64,000 bases of DNA, from the NCBI RefSeq assembly GCF_000876015.1, contig NZ_BBQM01000002.1:62001-126000 (forward strand), given 5' to 3'. Under the pieces are notes generated by a model that worked only from the letters and a program-made list of their open reading frames with translations, searched no databases and was not told the DNA's origin. The position numbers and the translations under genes were made by a program. The DNA comes from Cupriavidus basilensis (GTDB lineage Bacteria > Pseudomonadota > Gammaproteobacteria > Burkholderiales > Burkholderiaceae). Below, in pieces: positions 54,918-64,000 of this stretch. Position 1 is the first letter of the stretch, and each line of letters begins with the position of its first letter.

Positions 54918-56513
54918 CTAGCCGCGCGCGCGCCGCCGCCAGGCGGCGGCCAGCACCAGCACGCAGCCCGCCAGCGCCGGCACGTTGCCCCAGCGCACGA
55001 ACGGCGTGAAGCCCTGCGTGCCCTGCACGGTGGCCGTCAGCGTGCCGACCGTGAAGGTGGGCAGGCGCGCGCTCACCACGCCGTCGGGCGCGACCACGGC
55101 GGTCATGCCGGTGTTGGTCGAGCGCAGCATCGGCCGGCGCGTCTCCAGCGCGCGCATGCGCGAGATCTGCAGATGCTGGTCCAGCGCGATGGTGTCGCCG
55201 AACCACGCCAGGTTGGTCACGTTGGCCAGGATGTTGGCCGGCACCGGCTGGCTGCGCAGGGTCTCGGCGATTTCCTCGCCGAACAGATCCTCGTAGCAGA
55301 TGTTGGGCGCCACCATGATGCCGCGCACCGGCAGCGGCGCCTGGTCCAGCCCGCCGCGGCGGAAATCCCCGAGCGGCATCTTCATCATGTCGACGAACCA
55401 GTGGAAGCCGAACGGGATGAACTCGCCGAACGGCACCAGGTGGTGCTTGTTGTAGCGGTAGAGCTGCTGCGTCAGCGGGCCCAGGCCGAACACGCTGTTG
55501 GTGAAGTCCACCGGCGAGTCCGCGCCGGCCGCGCCGAACAGCACGGTGGTGCTGCTGGCCGCGCTGAAGTCGCGCACGGCGATGGCGATGTCCACCGGCA
55601 GGTCCTGCAGGATGACCGGGAACGCGGTTTCCGGCGTGACCACGAGGTCGGCCGGCGTGGCCGTGATCAGGTCGCGGTACAGCTCCAGCGAGCGCTGCAC
55701 GCCGGCCGGCTCGAACTTGATGTCCTGCGCCACGTTGCCTTGCAGCAGCCGCACCGAGATGGGCTTGCCGGCCGGCGTGGTCCAGGCCAGCGGCGCCAGC
55801 GCCGCGCCGGCCAGCGGCAGCGCGGCGGCGACCGCCAGCGCGAGCCAGCCGCCGCGCCGGCCATCGCGCCGGTCATCACGCCGGTCGTTGCGGGCAAAGC
55901 CGCGCACCGCCGCCGCCAGCAGCGCGGCCACGGCGCCGGCCAGCGCGCCGATGCCGTACACGCCGACCAGCGGCGCGAAGCCGGCCAGCGGACCGTCGCT
56001 GTGGGCATAGCCGCTGGCCAGCCACGGGAAGCCGGTAAACACCACGCCGCGCAGCCATTCCGACAGGCCCCACGCGGCGCCGAAGGCCAGCGGCATCAGC
56101 AGCGCCGAAGCCCGCGCGCGCGCGCCCAGCCAGTGCCAGGCCGCGGCGGCCAGCGCCGGGTAGAGCGAGAGATAGGCGGCGAACAGCAGCACGGCCAGGA
56201 GCGCCATCCAGGCCGGCATCTCGCCATAGACGTGCATGCTGATGTAGAGCCACCACACGCCGGACAGGAACCAGCCCAGGCCGAAGGCGTAGCCGGCGGC
56301 GGCGGCGCCGCGCGCGCGCGGCGCGTCGGCGACCAGCGCCACCAGCCCGGCCAGCGACAGCAACTGCAGCCACCACCAGGTGTGGGGCGCGTAGGCCTGG
56401 GTGTGGGCCACGCCGAGCACCGCGGCCAGCAGCAGGCGCGGCAGGCCGGCGCCGCGCGCGCGTTCGCGCCCGGCGGCGGCCGCACCGGTCCGGTCCGGGA
56501 ACGGGCTCCTCAT
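54918..56513 (-). CDS. lnt: Apolipoprotein N-acyltransferase
   Basis: 531-residue integral membrane enzyme that adds the third acyl chain to lipoproteins. About eight hydrophobic segments occupy the first 210 residues. The nitrilase-like catalytic domain (about 230-490) carries the triad: Glu in VVTPETAFPVIL, Lys in YNKHHLVPFGEF and Cys in APNICYEDLFGE. Its ATG overlaps the corC stop by 4 bp, the conserved corC-lnt coupling. Confidence 0.95.
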   Translation of the reverse strand: MRSPFPDRTGAAAAGRERARGAGLPRLLLAAVLGVAHTQAYAPHTWWWLQLLSLAGLVALVADAPRARGAAAAGYAFGLGWFLSGVWWLYISMHVYGEMPAWMALLAVLLFAAYLSLYPALAAAAWHWLGARARASALLMPLAFGAAWGLSEWLRGVVFTGFPWLASGYAHSDGPLAGFAPLVGVYGIGALAGAVAALLAAAVRGFARNDRRDDRRDGRRGGWLALAVAAALPLAGAALAPLAWTTPAGKPISVRLLQGNVAQDIKFEPAGVQRSLELYRDLITATPADLVVTPETAFPVILQDLPVDIAIAVRDFSAASSTTVLFGAAGADSPVDFTNSVFGLGPLTQQLYRYNKHHLVPFGEFIPFGFHWFVDMMKMPLGDFRRGGLDQAPLPVRGIMVAPNICYEDLFGEEIAETLRSQPVPANILANVTNLAWFGDTIALDQHLQISRMRALETRRPMLRSTNTGMTAVVAPDGVVSARLPTFTVGTLTATVQGTQGFTPFVRWGNVPALAGCVLVLAAAWRRRARG

Positions 56514-57382
56514 GCGCCGTCCAGGCCGGACGGCACGGCGGGCGCCTCGCGGCGCACCAGCAGCAGGTGTACCTGGCGCGCGTCGGCGCGCAGGACCTCG
56601 AAGCGCACCGGCGGCAGCACCACCACTTCGCCGCGGTGCGGGACGTGGCCGAGGTGGTTGCTCAGCAGGCCGCCCACGGTGTCCACGTCCTGGTCGGAGA
56701 AGTGGGTGCCGAAGACCTCGTTGAACTGCTCGATCTCGGTCAGGCCGTGCACGCGCCAGCCGCCGTCGGGCAGTTGCACGATGTTGTCGTGGTCCTCGTC
56801 GAGGTCGAACTCGTCCTCGATGTCGCCCACGATCTGCTCCAGCACGTCCTCGATCGTGACCAGCCCGGCGACGCCGCCGTACTCGTCCACCACCATCGCG
56901 ATGTGGTTGCGGTTGATGCGGAACTCGCGCAGCAGGATGTTCAGGCGCTTGGATTCGGGGATGAAGACCGCCGGGCGCAGGGTCTCGCGCAGGTCGAACT
57001 GTTCGTCCGTGTAGTAGCGCAGCAGGTCCTTGGCCAGCAGGATGCCGATGACGTTGTCGCGGCTGCCCTCGTAGACGGGAAAGCGCGAGTGCGCGGTCTG
57101 CCGCATGAAGGGGATGAAGCTGTCCGGCGCGTCGGCGATGTTGACCATGTCCATCTGGCCGCGCGGCACCATGATGTCGCGCGCGGTCAGCTCGGAGACC
57201 TGGAACACGCCCTCGATCATGGAGAGGGAGTCGGCGTCGATCAGGTTGCGGGCGTGCGCATCCTGCAGCACCGCAAGCAGTTCAACGCGGGATTCGGGCT
57301 CGGGGGAGATGAAATCCGAGAGCCGTTCGAGCAGGGATCGGGGTCGGTCGACTGGCTTCGAACTGGGATAAGGGTCGTTCAT
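56510..57382 (-). CDS. corC: CorC-type CBS-domain protein
   Basis: 290 residues without the membrane domain of larger HlyC/CorC proteins. Two CBS domains lie at about 65-190 (ELTARDIMVPRGQMDMVN; HIAMVVDEYGGVAGLVTIEDVLEQIVGDIEDEFD), followed by the CorC_HlyC domain at about 205-285 (WRVHGLTEIEQFNEVFG; VDTVGGLLSNHLGHVP). It is linked to Mg/Co efflux or to outer-membrane homeostasis in other bacteria. Start MNDPYPSSKP at 57382 fits family length. ybeY lies upstream. Confidence 0.93.
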   Translation of the reverse strand: MNDPYPSSKPVDRPRSLLERLSDFISPEPESRVELLAVLQDAHARNLIDADSLSMIEGVFQVSELTARDIMVPRGQMDMVNIADAPDSFIPFMRQTAHSRFPVYEGSRDNVIGILLAKDLLRYYTDEQFDLRETLRPAVFIPESKRLNILLREFRINRNHIAMVVDEYGGVAGLVTIEDVLEQIVGDIEDEFDLDEDHDNIVQLPDGGWRVHGLTEIEQFNEVFGTHFSDQDVDTVGGLLSNHLGHVPHRGEVVVLPPVRFEVLRADARQVHLLLVRREAPAVPSGLDGA

Positions 57383-57501
57383 GGCGCGGCGAGCGCGTGG
57401 TGGAGATCGGTCAAAGGATACACCAAAAGAGTTTGCGTTCCGTGACAGCGCAAGGCCGTGCGGCGCGGGCGCCGCACCGCGCGGCCCCGGGCGCGGCGGG
57501 C

Positions 57502-58254
57502 TCAGGCGGCCTTGCCGCGCACGAGGTAGGGATCGGCGAAACCGAGCGCCTGCAGGGTCTCGGTCTCGATCGCCTCCATCTCCTCGGCCTCGGCGTCGTC
57601 CTCGTGCTCGTAGCCCTGCGCGTGCAGCACGCCGTGCACGATCAGGTGGGCATAGTGTGCCTCGAGCGGCTTTTTCTGCTCGCGCGCTTCGCGCTCCACC
57701 ACCGGGCAGCACAGCACGATGTCGCCGCTGACCGGGTCGGACTCGTGCTCGGCGTAGGCAAAGGTCAGCACATTGGTGGCGTAGTCCTTGCCGCGGTAGC
57801 TGCGGTTCAGGCCGCGGCCTTCTTCCTCGCCGACGAAGCGCACGGTCAGCGCGGCGTCGGCGTACAGCGCCGATTTCACCCAGGTCTGCACCTTGCGCTG
57901 CGTGGGCAGGCCGCGGCGGCCCCGCATGCCGTTGCCGTACTGCAGCGCGAGGTCGAGTTCGGGCGGCGTGGCGGGCGTGCCCGTGGTGGTGACCAGCGGG
58001 GTGGCGGTGACGGCCACCGAGAGCGCGTCGTGGTTGTCCGGGCGCACCAGCAGGCCGGCCTGCTGGCGGTCGTCGGTGTGCTCGGCCAGCAGCGCGAGCA
58101 CGCCGTCGGCGGCCTGCGACAGGTCCACGGTGAGGCTGCGGCCGTCGGCCAGCTGCACGCGCAGCGCATGCGCCTGGGTCTTGCGCGCGCGCCCGTCGGC
58201 GTCGAACAGGATCAGGCTGGCGGCGGCGTTCTTGATATTGGTGTTTACGGTCAT
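57502..58254 (-). CDS. ybeY: Endoribonuclease YbeY with long N-terminal extension
   Basis: About 250 residues. The C-terminal 155 are normal Ybe[31 protein letters not shown] and the zinc motif [18 protein letters not shown]. It acts in 16S rRNA maturation and ribosome quality control. The first 95 or so residues ([40 protein letters not shown]) are an extra region not present in E. coli YbeY. The start at 58254 is 5 bp after the phoH stop; an earlier ATG at 58266 is possible. Confidence 0.92.
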   Translation of the reverse strand: MTVNTNIKNAAASLILFDADGRARKTQAHALRVQLADGRSLTVDLSQAADGVLALLAEHTDDRQQAGLLVRPDNHDALSVAVTATPLVTTTGTPATPPELDLALQYGNGMRGRRGLPTQRKVQTWVKSALYADAALTVRFVGEEEGRGLNRSYRGKDYATNVLTFAYAEHESDPVSGDIVLCCPVVEREAREQKKPLEAHYAHLIVHGVLHAQGYEHEDDAEAEEMEAIETETLQALGFADPYLVRGKAA

Positions 58255-58258
58255 TCGG

Positions 58259-59257
58259 TCAGGCATCCCGGTGCTGGGCATGGTATTCGTCATAGGCATC
58301 CACGATGCGCGCCACCAGCGGATGGCGCACCACGTCGATGCTCGTAAAGCGCGTCATGGCCACGCCGCGCACGTCGCGCAGCACGTGCTGCGCCTCCACC
58401 AGGCCGCTTTTCTGGCCGCGCGGCAGGTCGATCTGCGTGGTGTCGCCGGTGATCACCGCCTTGGAGCCGAAGCCGATGCGCGTGAGGAACATCTTCATCT
58501 GCTCCGGCGTGGTGTTCTGCGCTTCGTCGAGGATGATGAAGGCATGGTTGAGCGTGCGCCCGCGCATGTAGGCCAGCGGCGCGATCTCGATCATCTGGCG
58601 CTCGAACATCTTCTGCGTGCGGTCGAAGCCGAGCAGGTCGTAGAGCGCGTCGTAGAGCGGGCGCAGGTAGGGGTCGACCTTCTGCGCCAGGTCGCCGGGC
58701 AGGAAGCCCAGGCGCTCGCCAGCCTCCACCGCCGGGCGCGTGAGCACGATGCGCTTGACCGCGTCGCGCTCGAGCGCGTCCACCGCGCAGGCCACCGCCA
58801 GGTAGGTCTTGCCGGTGCCGGCCGGGCCGATGCCCAGCGTCAGATCGTGGGCCAGGATGTTGCGCAGGTAGTCGCGCTGCATCGGCGTGCGGCCCTGCAG
58901 CCCGGTGCGGCGCGTGTGCAGCACCGGCGAGCTGTCCTCGCCCGTGCCGGCCTCGGCGGCATCGGCGCCCTCGGGCACGTAGCCGCCGTGCGCGGCCGAC
59001 TGGCGCGCCTCCACCAGGCCGAGCTGCACGTCGTCGATCGACAGCGCGCCGCGCGCCTGGTTGTAGAAGCGCTCGAGCGCCGCGGCGGCCTCGCGCGCGT
59101 AGGCGCCGCGCACCGTCATGCGGTGGCCGCGGCGCTGGATGGTGACGTCGAGCGCCTGCTCGATCTGGCGCAGGTTCTCGTCCAGCGGCCCGCACAGGTT
59201 CTGCAGGCGGGTGTTGTCGTCCTTGGGGGCGACGAATTCGGCTGAGGGGATCTTCAT
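58259..59257 (-). CDS. PhoH family ATPase
   Basis: 332 residues. The Walker [13 protein letters not shown] is at about residue 150, Walker [23 protein letters not shown] in part near 245, and [16 protein letters not shown] near 275. An N-terminal KH-like or DUF-type domain (about 1-90) precedes, as in the YbeZ group. In the conserved order miaB-phoH-ybeY it is the YbeZ orthologue, which partners YbeY. The stop is 5 bp before the ybeY start. Confidence 0.95.
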   Translation of the reverse strand: MKIPSAEFVAPKDDNTRLQNLCGPLDENLRQIEQALDVTIQRRGHRMTVRGAYAREAAAALERFYNQARGALSIDDVQLGLVEARQSAAHGGYVPEGADAAEAGTGEDSSPVLHTRRTGLQGRTPMQRDYLRNILAHDLTLGIGPAGTGKTYLAVACAVDALERDAVKRIVLTRPAVEAGERLGFLPGDLAQKVDPYLRPLYDALYDLLGFDRTQKMFERQMIEIAPLAYMRGRTLNHAFIILDEAQNTTPEQMKMFLTRIGFGSKAVITGDTTQIDLPRGQKSGLVEAQHVLRDVRGVAMTRFTSIDVVRHPLVARIVDAYDEYHAQHRDA

Positions 59258-59311
59258 CTGGGCGGTCTTGTTCTTGTCGTTCCGGTCTGCATGGGCGCGG
59301 TTCGCGCGGCG

Positions 59312-60664
59312 CTACTGGCGCACCACGATCTCGCCGCGCAGCGAGTGCGGGAAGGCCTCGGTGATCGCCACCTCCACCATCTCGCCCACCAGGCGGTCGC
59401 GGCCGGCCTGCGGCACGCCGGGCAGCGCGAAGTTCACCACGCGGTTGTTCTCGGTGCGGCCGTGCAGCTCGGTCGGGTCCTTGCGCGCCGGGCCTTCGAC
59501 CAGGATGCGCTGCACCGTGCCGACCATGCCGCGGCTGATGCGCTGCACGTTTTCCTCGATGGTGGCCTGCAGGCGCTGTAGGCGGCGCAGCTTGACCTCG
59601 TGCGGCGTGTCGTCGGACAGGCTGGCCGCCGGCGTGCCGGGGCGCGGGCTGAAGATGAACGAGAACGAGGTGTCGTAGCCGATCTCCTCGATCATCGCCA
59701 TCAGCTTGTCGAAGTCGGCGTCGGTCTCGCCGGGGAAGCCGACGATGAAGTCCGACGACAGCGACATGTCCGGGCGGATCGCGCGCAACTTGCGGATGAT
59801 GCTCTTGTACTCCAGCACGCTGTAGCCGCGCTTCATCGCCATCAGGATGCGGTCCGAGGCATGCTGCACCGGCAGGTGCAGGTGGTTGACCAGCTTCGGG
59901 CAGCGCGCGTACATCTCGATCAGGCGCGGCGTGAATTCCTTCGGGTGGCTGGTGGTGTAGCGGATGCGCTCGATGCCGGGGATCTCGGCCACGTACTCGA
60001 TCAGCAGCGCGAAGTCGGCGATCTCGCTGGTGCCGCCCATCGCGCCGCGGTAGGCGTTGACGTTCTGGCCCAGCAGCGTGACCTCGCGCACGCCCTGTCC
60101 GGCCAGGCCGGCGATTTCCGCCAGCACGTCCTCGAACGGGCGCGAGACTTCCTCGCCGCGCGTGTAGGGCACCACGCAGTAGCTGCAATACTTGGAGCAG
60201 CCTTCCATGATCGAGACGAACGCGCTCGGGCCTTCCACGCGCGCCGGCGGCAGGTGGTCGAACTTCTCGATCTCGGGGAACGAGATGTCCACCTGCGAGC
60301 GGCCGGTCTGGCGGCGGCGGTTGATCATCTCGGGCAGGCGGTGCAGCGTCTGCGGGCCGAACACCACGTCCACGTAGGGCGCGCGCTGCACGATGGCCGC
60401 GCCTTCCTGGCTGGCCACGCAGCCGCCCACGCCGATCACCAGTTCGGGCTTGAGCGCCTTGAGCGCCTTCATGCGGCCCAGCTCCGAGAACACCTTCTCC
60501 TGCGCCTTCTCGCGCACCGAGCAGGTGTTGAAGAGGATCACGTCGGCGTCCTCGGGGTTGTCGGTCTTCTCCAGGCCGTCGGTGGCGTGGAGCACGTCTA
60601 CCATCTTGTCCGAGTCGTACTCGTTCATCTGGCAGCCGTAGGTCTTGATGAATACTTTCTTCAT
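59312..60664 (-). CDS. miaB: tRNA-2-methylthio-N6-dimethylallyladenosine synthase
   Basis: 450-residue radical SAM methylthiotransferase. The N-terminal cluster cysteines are in [14 protein letters not shown] (Cys11), [16 protein letters not shown] and [12 protein letters not shown]. The radical SAM motif is [17 protein letters not shown] near 152-168, and a C-terminal TRAM domain follows ([20 protein letters not shown]). It modifies A37 of tRNAs reading UNN codons. It heads the miaB-phoH-ybeY-corC-lnt run. Confidence 0.97.
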   Translation of the reverse strand: MKKVFIKTYGCQMNEYDSDKMVDVLHATDGLEKTDNPEDADVILFNTCSVREKAQEKVFSELGRMKALKALKPELVIGVGGCVASQEGAAIVQRAPYVDVVFGPQTLHRLPEMINRRRQTGRSQVDISFPEIEKFDHLPPARVEGPSAFVSIMEGCSKYCSYCVVPYTRGEEVSRPFEDVLAEIAGLAGQGVREVTLLGQNVNAYRGAMGGTSEIADFALLIEYVAEIPGIERIRYTTSHPKEFTPRLIEMYARCPKLVNHLHLPVQHASDRILMAMKRGYSVLEYKSIIRKLRAIRPDMSLSSDFIVGFPGETDADFDKLMAMIEEIGYDTSFSFIFSPRPGTPAASLSDDTPHEVKLRRLQRLQATIEENVQRISRGMVGTVQRILVEGPARKDPTELHGRTENNRVVNFALPGVPQAGRDRLVGEMVEVAITEAFPHSLRGEIVVRQ

Positions 60665-60764
60665 GGTGCCGGTCTCAGTGGTTTACCTGGGGGCATCAGG
60701 GTTTGGGGGACGAATGCGGTCGTGGCCGCGGATTGCAGCCACGAATGGCAGCCACGGACGGCGG

Positions 60765-61154
60765 TCACTGCGCCGTCTTCTCCTTCTGCTCCTGCTCGCT
60801 CAGCACCCACGCCGTCAGCAACTGGCCGTAGAGATCCAGCCTGAAGCGCACCGGCAGCTTCTGGCCGGCTACCGCGGCGACCGGCAGCAACTGGTTGTCG
60901 GTGCCGAACAGCCGCAGCCCCGGCGCCACGCCCACGGCCTTGCCGTCGAGCGTGGCCGACAGCGGCGCGCTGGCCGACGGCGTGGCCAGCACCAGCTGCG
61001 CGCGCGCCGCGTCGGCGGGAATCACGCGCAGCGGCACCTGCGCCAGCGCGCCGGCCGGCAACAGGGCGGCGCCCGCCGCAAGCGTGGCCAGCGTGGCGGC
61101 AAGCAGACAGGCACGGATGGTCGGCGCGCGGCGCGCGGCGCGGTTGGCTGGCAT
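60765..61154 (-). CDS. Hypothetical exported protein
   Basis: 129 residues. A signal peptide covers about 1-38 (IRACLLAATLATLAAGAALLP, then ALAQ). The mature part of about 90 residues is strand-rich (VPLRVIPADAARAQLVLA, ATLDGKAVGVAPGLRLFGTDNQLL) and ends in a charged EQEQKEKTAQ tail. I recognise no family. The ATG at 61154 has GGAG about 6 nt upstream and begins the signal peptide. It lies alone between miaB and the ClC gene, on their strand. Confidence 0.75.
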   Translation of the reverse strand: MPANRAARRAPTIRACLLAATLATLAAGAALLPAGALAQVPLRVIPADAARAQLVLATPSASAPLSATLDGKAVGVAPGLRLFGTDNQLLPVAAVAGQKLPVRFRLDLYGQLLTAWVLSEQEQKEKTAQ

Positions 61155-61274
61155 GGGGGCTCCGGCGAGAGGTTCGGGAATGGTTCGGAACAGCCTCGGC
61201 AAGGCTTCGGCAAGCAAAGGGCAACCCGCCATTCTACCCGCTCGCGCCATCCCTGGCGCCCCGCAGGCCCGCCG

Positions 61275-62963
61275 CTAGAACAGGCTGGATGCCTCTTGCA
61301 GCACACGCTGCTTCGACACCGTACCCATCAACTCGCGCCCGGCCGCGTCGCGCACCAGCGGGATGCGGTTGAGCGCGTGGTGGGTAAACAGTTGCAGCGC
61401 GTCGGGCAGGTGGGACTCCGGCGTCAGCGTGGGGAAGTCGCGCTCGCACAGCGCCGCCAGCGCCGCGCCCGGCTGCTCGCGCAGCGCGCGCTGCACGGCG
61501 TGGATCGACAGCGCGCCGAGCAGGCGGCCCTCGGGGCACACCACGTACAGATAGCGCGTGCCGGTCTCGGCGAACTTGTCGCTGGCCTGCGCGAGCGTGG
61601 CGTCGGGGCCGATGATGGTGTCGGTCGGGTCGCACAGCCCGGCCAGCGTCAGGGCGCGCGCGCGCTCGGCCGCGGCCGAGGCCTGGGTGCGCTCCGCTAC
61701 CACGCTGTAGAGCGACAGCGTCTGGCAGCGCGAGGCGGTGTAGTACGCCGCCGCCGCGCCGATCATGCCCGGCAGCAGCAGCGCCGGCGCCAGCGTCATC
61801 TCGAACACCATCAGCACCGACATCAGCGGCGCCTGGCTGGTGGCGGCCAGGAACGCGGCCATGCCCACCAGCGGCAGCAGCGGCGCGCCGGCGCCGCCCG
61901 GCACGGCCGGCGCCAGCAACTGGCCCAGCGCCGCGCCCACGAACAGCGACGGCGTGAACACCCCGCCCACCGCGCCCGAGCCCATGCTCAGCACCGTGGC
62001 CGCCAGCTTGGCCAGCAGCACCGCCGCCAGCGGCACGCTCAGCGCATGCGCCTGCAGGATGGACTGGATGGTGTAGTAGCCGTTGCCCACCACCTCGGGC
62101 ACCCGCATCGCCAGCACGCCCACCAGCGCGCCGCCCAGCGCCAGGCGCGGCACCAGCCCGCCGGGCACGTGCGAGAAGGCGGCCCTGGCCAGGCTCGAGG
62201 CGCGCATGAAGCCGGCGCCGGCCACGCCCGCGAGCACGCCCAGCAGCGCGGCGGCCAGCAGCATCGGCGGGTGCAGCAGGTCCGACGGCACGCTCAGCCC
62301 CGGGTAGAGCGGCTGCAGGCCGCCGTGCAGCTGGCTGACCACGGTGCCGGCCACCGAGGCCAGGAACAGCGGCATCAGCCGCTGCACCGCCACCGCGCCG
62401 AACACCACCTCGGCGACGAACACCGCCGCCGAGAGCGGCGTGTGATAGACCGAGGCCAGCCCGGCCGCGGCGGCGCAGGCGGTGAGCATGCGCCGCAGGT
62501 TGGTGTCGCCGTCCGGCCCCGGGCGCCCGCGCGCCGACGGGAACACCGAGCCGCACAGCGCGGCGAGCTGGATCATGGCGCCTTCCTTGCCGACCGAGCT
62601 GCCGGTGACGATCGAGCAGAACGAGGACAGCGCGCGCAGCAGCGTGATGCGCACCGGCAGGCGTCCGGTGCCGCTGGCCACCGCTTCCATATAGTCGGAC
62701 ACGCCGGGCTGGGCCGCGTTGAGGCGCGCGGCGGCGCTCAGCAGCAGACCCGCCACCACGCCGCCGAGCGTCGGGATCGCCACGCGCCAGGCCAGCGCCA
62801 GCCCGGCGAACACGGTGACGATGTCGGCGCGCGTGCCGAACATGGCCAGCCCGCTGGCGTCCAGCGCCTCCTTGAACAGGGTGGTGACGATGGCGGCGGC
62901 GATCCCCACCGGGATGGCGGTGAAAAGGGTGACTTCCTGGTCTTCGATGAATCGGAACCGCAT
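61275..62963 (-). CDS. ClC-family chloride channel/transporter with CBS domains
   Basis: 562 residues. The membrane core (about 20-425) has the ion-binding motif GSSVGKEGAMIQ near 121 (the GSGIP/GKEGP family pattern) and the later GAVGGVFTPSLFVGAALG near 325. After the core are two CBS domains (about 445-555: LCDPTDTIIGPDATLAQASDK; LCERDFPTLTPESHLPDALQL). It should move chloride or fluoride across the inner membrane. The GKEG rather than GREG form and the residue before the selectivity serine would help decide channel or exchanger, which I do not call. Confidence 0.92.
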   Translation of the reverse strand: MRFRFIEDQEVTLFTAIPVGIAAAIVTTLFKEALDASGLAMFGTRADIVTVFAGLALAWRVAIPTLGGVVAGLLLSAAARLNAAQPGVSDYMEAVASGTGRLPVRITLLRALSSFCSIVTGSSVGKEGAMIQLAALCGSVFPSARGRPGPDGDTNLRRMLTACAAAAGLASVYHTPLSAAVFVAEVVFGAVAVQRLMPLFLASVAGTVVSQLHGGLQPLYPGLSVPSDLLHPPMLLAAALLGVLAGVAGAGFMRASSLARAAFSHVPGGLVPRLALGGALVGVLAMRVPEVVGNGYYTIQSILQAHALSVPLAAVLLAKLAATVLSMGSGAVGGVFTPSLFVGAALGQLLAPAVPGGAGAPLLPLVGMAAFLAATSQAPLMSVLMVFEMTLAPALLLPGMIGAAAAYYTASRCQTLSLYSVVAERTQASAAAERARALTLAGLCDPTDTIIGPDATLAQASDKFAETGTRYLYVVCPEGRLLGALSIHAVQRALREQPGAALAALCERDFPTLTPESHLPDALQLFTHHALNRIPLVRDAAGRELMGTVSKQRVLQEASSLF

Positions 62964-63311
62964 CGTGTCTGCATCCGGGGGCGAGGGGGGATGCGCCGCC
63001 GCCCGCCCGCGCCGCGGCCACGGGCCAGGCGGGGCAAGGCTTGGCTGGCAGCATCATAGCGCAGGGGGCGGCGCTTTTTTTCGGGGTTTGCCCGCCGGGC
63101 CGCGGCGGGCGGCGGCGCCGGGATCTTGCCGCAAACGAGGTTGGCCCCTGCGCGCGGACGCCAGGCTGTTACACTAGCGGTCTTTCCTCCAAAGAAGCGG
63201 GGGCAGTCGCCTCGCTTCGCCGGCCGTGTTGGCCGGTTTTCGGTTTTCTCACTCACGTCGCCCCCGCGATTGGCGCACCGCGTGCGCAAAGGGCGGCCGA
63301 AGCGTCAATTC
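62964..63311. other. Divergent region between the ClC gene and rhlE
   Basis: 348 bases. The left part is very GC-rich with no gene. TACACT at 63170-63175 is a possible -10 for rhlE, without a good -35. The rhlE leader after it holds the 63220-63240 hairpin. No coding frame in the region has a plausible start and composition. Confidence 0.5.
63220..63240 (+). terminator. Terminator-like hairpin in the rhlE leader
   Basis: CCGGCC (63220-63225) pairs with GGCCGG (63231-63236) across a 5-nt loop and is followed by TTTTCGGTTTTCTC. It lies about 75 bp before the rhlE start and could attenuate the leader. Confidence 0.45.
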
Positions 63312-64000
63312 ATGTCTTTTTCCGAACTTGGCTTGTCCGACAAGCTCCTGCGTGCAGTGGCCGAACAGGGCTATACCACGCCGACCCCGATTCAAGCGCA
63401 GGCCATCCCCGCCATCCTCAAGGGCGGCGACCTGCTCGCCGGCGCGCAGACCGGCACCGGCAAGACGGCCGGCTTCACGCTGCCGCTGCTGCAACTGCTG
63501 TCCGAATCCCCGGCCAGCCGCGAACCCGCGCGCGGCCAGCGCCTGCCGGTGCGCGCCCTGGTCCTCACGCCCACCCGCGAACTGGCGGCGCAGGTCGAGG
63601 AAAGCGTGCGCAACTACGGCAAGTACCTCAAGCTGCGCTCGATGGTGATGTTCGGCGGCGTCGGCATCAACCCGCAGATCGAGCAGCTCAAGCGCGGCGT
63701 CGACATCGTGGTGGCCACGCCCGGCCGCCTGCTGGATCACCTGTCCCAGCGCACCATCGATCTCTCGCACGTGGAAATCCTGGTGCTGGACGAAGCCGAC
63801 CGCATGCTCGACATGGGCTTCATCCACGACATCCGCAAGATCCTCAACGTGCTGCCGCCGAAGCGCCAGAACCTGCTGTTCTCGGCCACCTTCTCGGACG
63901 AGATCCGCGGCCTGGCCGACCGGCTGCTCGACAACCCCGCCTCGATCGAGGTGGCGCGCCGCAACACCACGGCCGAAACGGTGGCGCAGCGCGTCTACCC
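63312..64000 (+). CDS. rhlE: DEAD-box ATP-dependent RNA helicase, N-terminal part (3' end outside window)
   Basis: The frame from ATG 63312 stays open to the window edge, giving 229 complete codons. It begins [20 protein letters not shown] and shows the Q motif ([11 protein letters not shown]), motif [11 protein letters not shown], motif Ia [10 protein letters not shown], motif Ib ATPGRLLDH, the DEAD box in [12 protein letters not shown] and motif III SATFS. The second RecA domain lies beyond 64000. The sequence fits the RhlE group, involved in RNA remodelling and ribosome assembly at low temperature. It is transcribed away from the ClC gene. Confidence 0.94.
   Translation, partial: MSFSELGLSDKLLRAVAEQGYTTPTPIQAQAIPAILKGGDLLAGAQTGTGKTAGFTLPLLQLLSESPASREPARGQRLPVRALVLTPTRELAAQVEESVRNYGKYLKLRSMVMFGGVGINPQIEQLKRGVDIVVATPGRLLDHLSQRTIDLSHVEILVLDEADRMLDMGFIHDIRKILNVLPPKRQNLLFSATFSDEIRGLADRLLDNPASIEVARRNTTAETVAQRVY

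Overview
The window looks like core chromosome of a GC-rich betaproteobacterium of the Burkholderiaceae, most likely Cupriavidus or a close Ralstonia relative. This is inferred from the very high GC at third codon positions, from gene orders typical of that group (rplM-rpsI, tyrS-dtd, dusB-fis-purH-ruvCAB, lptD-surA-pdxA-rsmA-trpS, glyQ-glyS-gmhB-plsC, miaB-phoH-ybeY-corC-lnt) and from the class of the proteins. No prophage, insertion sequence with a transposase, CRISPR array, rRNA or tRNA gene was recognised.

Layout. 1-5.9 kb: the tail of a LysR regulator, glutamate dehydrogenase (gdhA) and a glutamate/aspartate ABC importer (gltI-J-K-L), a glutamate uptake and catabolism block. 6.1-11.5 kb: a class II amidotransferase, then a tartrate/D-malate dehydrogenase overlapping a MOFRL glycerate kinase, dihydroorotase (pyrC) and a DUF3025 gene. 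11.56-11.9 kb: RNase P RNA (rnpB). 12-16 kb: an OsmC protein, a gene-free stretch that may hold a small RNA, ribosomal proteins L13 and S9, a coiled-coil membrane protein, a bactofilin and erpA. 16-18 kb: a phytanoyl-CoA-dioxygenase-like gene divergent from a LysR regulator. 18-25.5 kb: anmK, an M23 peptidase, tyrS, dtd, a PEBP-like protein, a histidine phosphatase, a queuosine-precursor transporter and a SYLF lipoprotein.

25.7-38.8 kb is one long minus-strand run: amgK, azlC, azlD, murU, pepP, an unknown gene, ubiH, dusB, fis, purH, ruvC, a glycerophosphodiester phosphodiesterase, ruvA and ruvB. 38.9-46 kb runs the other way with outer-membrane biogenesis and linked genes (lptD, surA, pdxA, rsmA, trpS). 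From 46 to 63 kb the minus strand carries an EamA transporter, gloA, a zinc peptidase, plsC, gmhB, glyS, an unknown secreted protein, glyQ, lnt, corC, ybeY, phoH, miaB and a ClC channel; rhlE begins on the plus strand at the right edge.

Cell-envelope themes recur: MurNAc salvage (anmK, amgK, murU), LPS and outer membrane assembly (gmhB, lptD, surA), lipoprotein acylation (lnt), phospholipid synthesis (plsC) and a bactofilin. The most unusual non-coding structure is an 894-bp nested inverted-repeat element at 47443-48336. Its 172-204 bp outer arms are almost identical, it contains hexamer repeats and hairpins, and it has an identical 8-bp palindrome at each end. A second, smaller inverted repeat sits between purH and ruvC, and a candidate CU-rich small RNA lies upstream of rplM.
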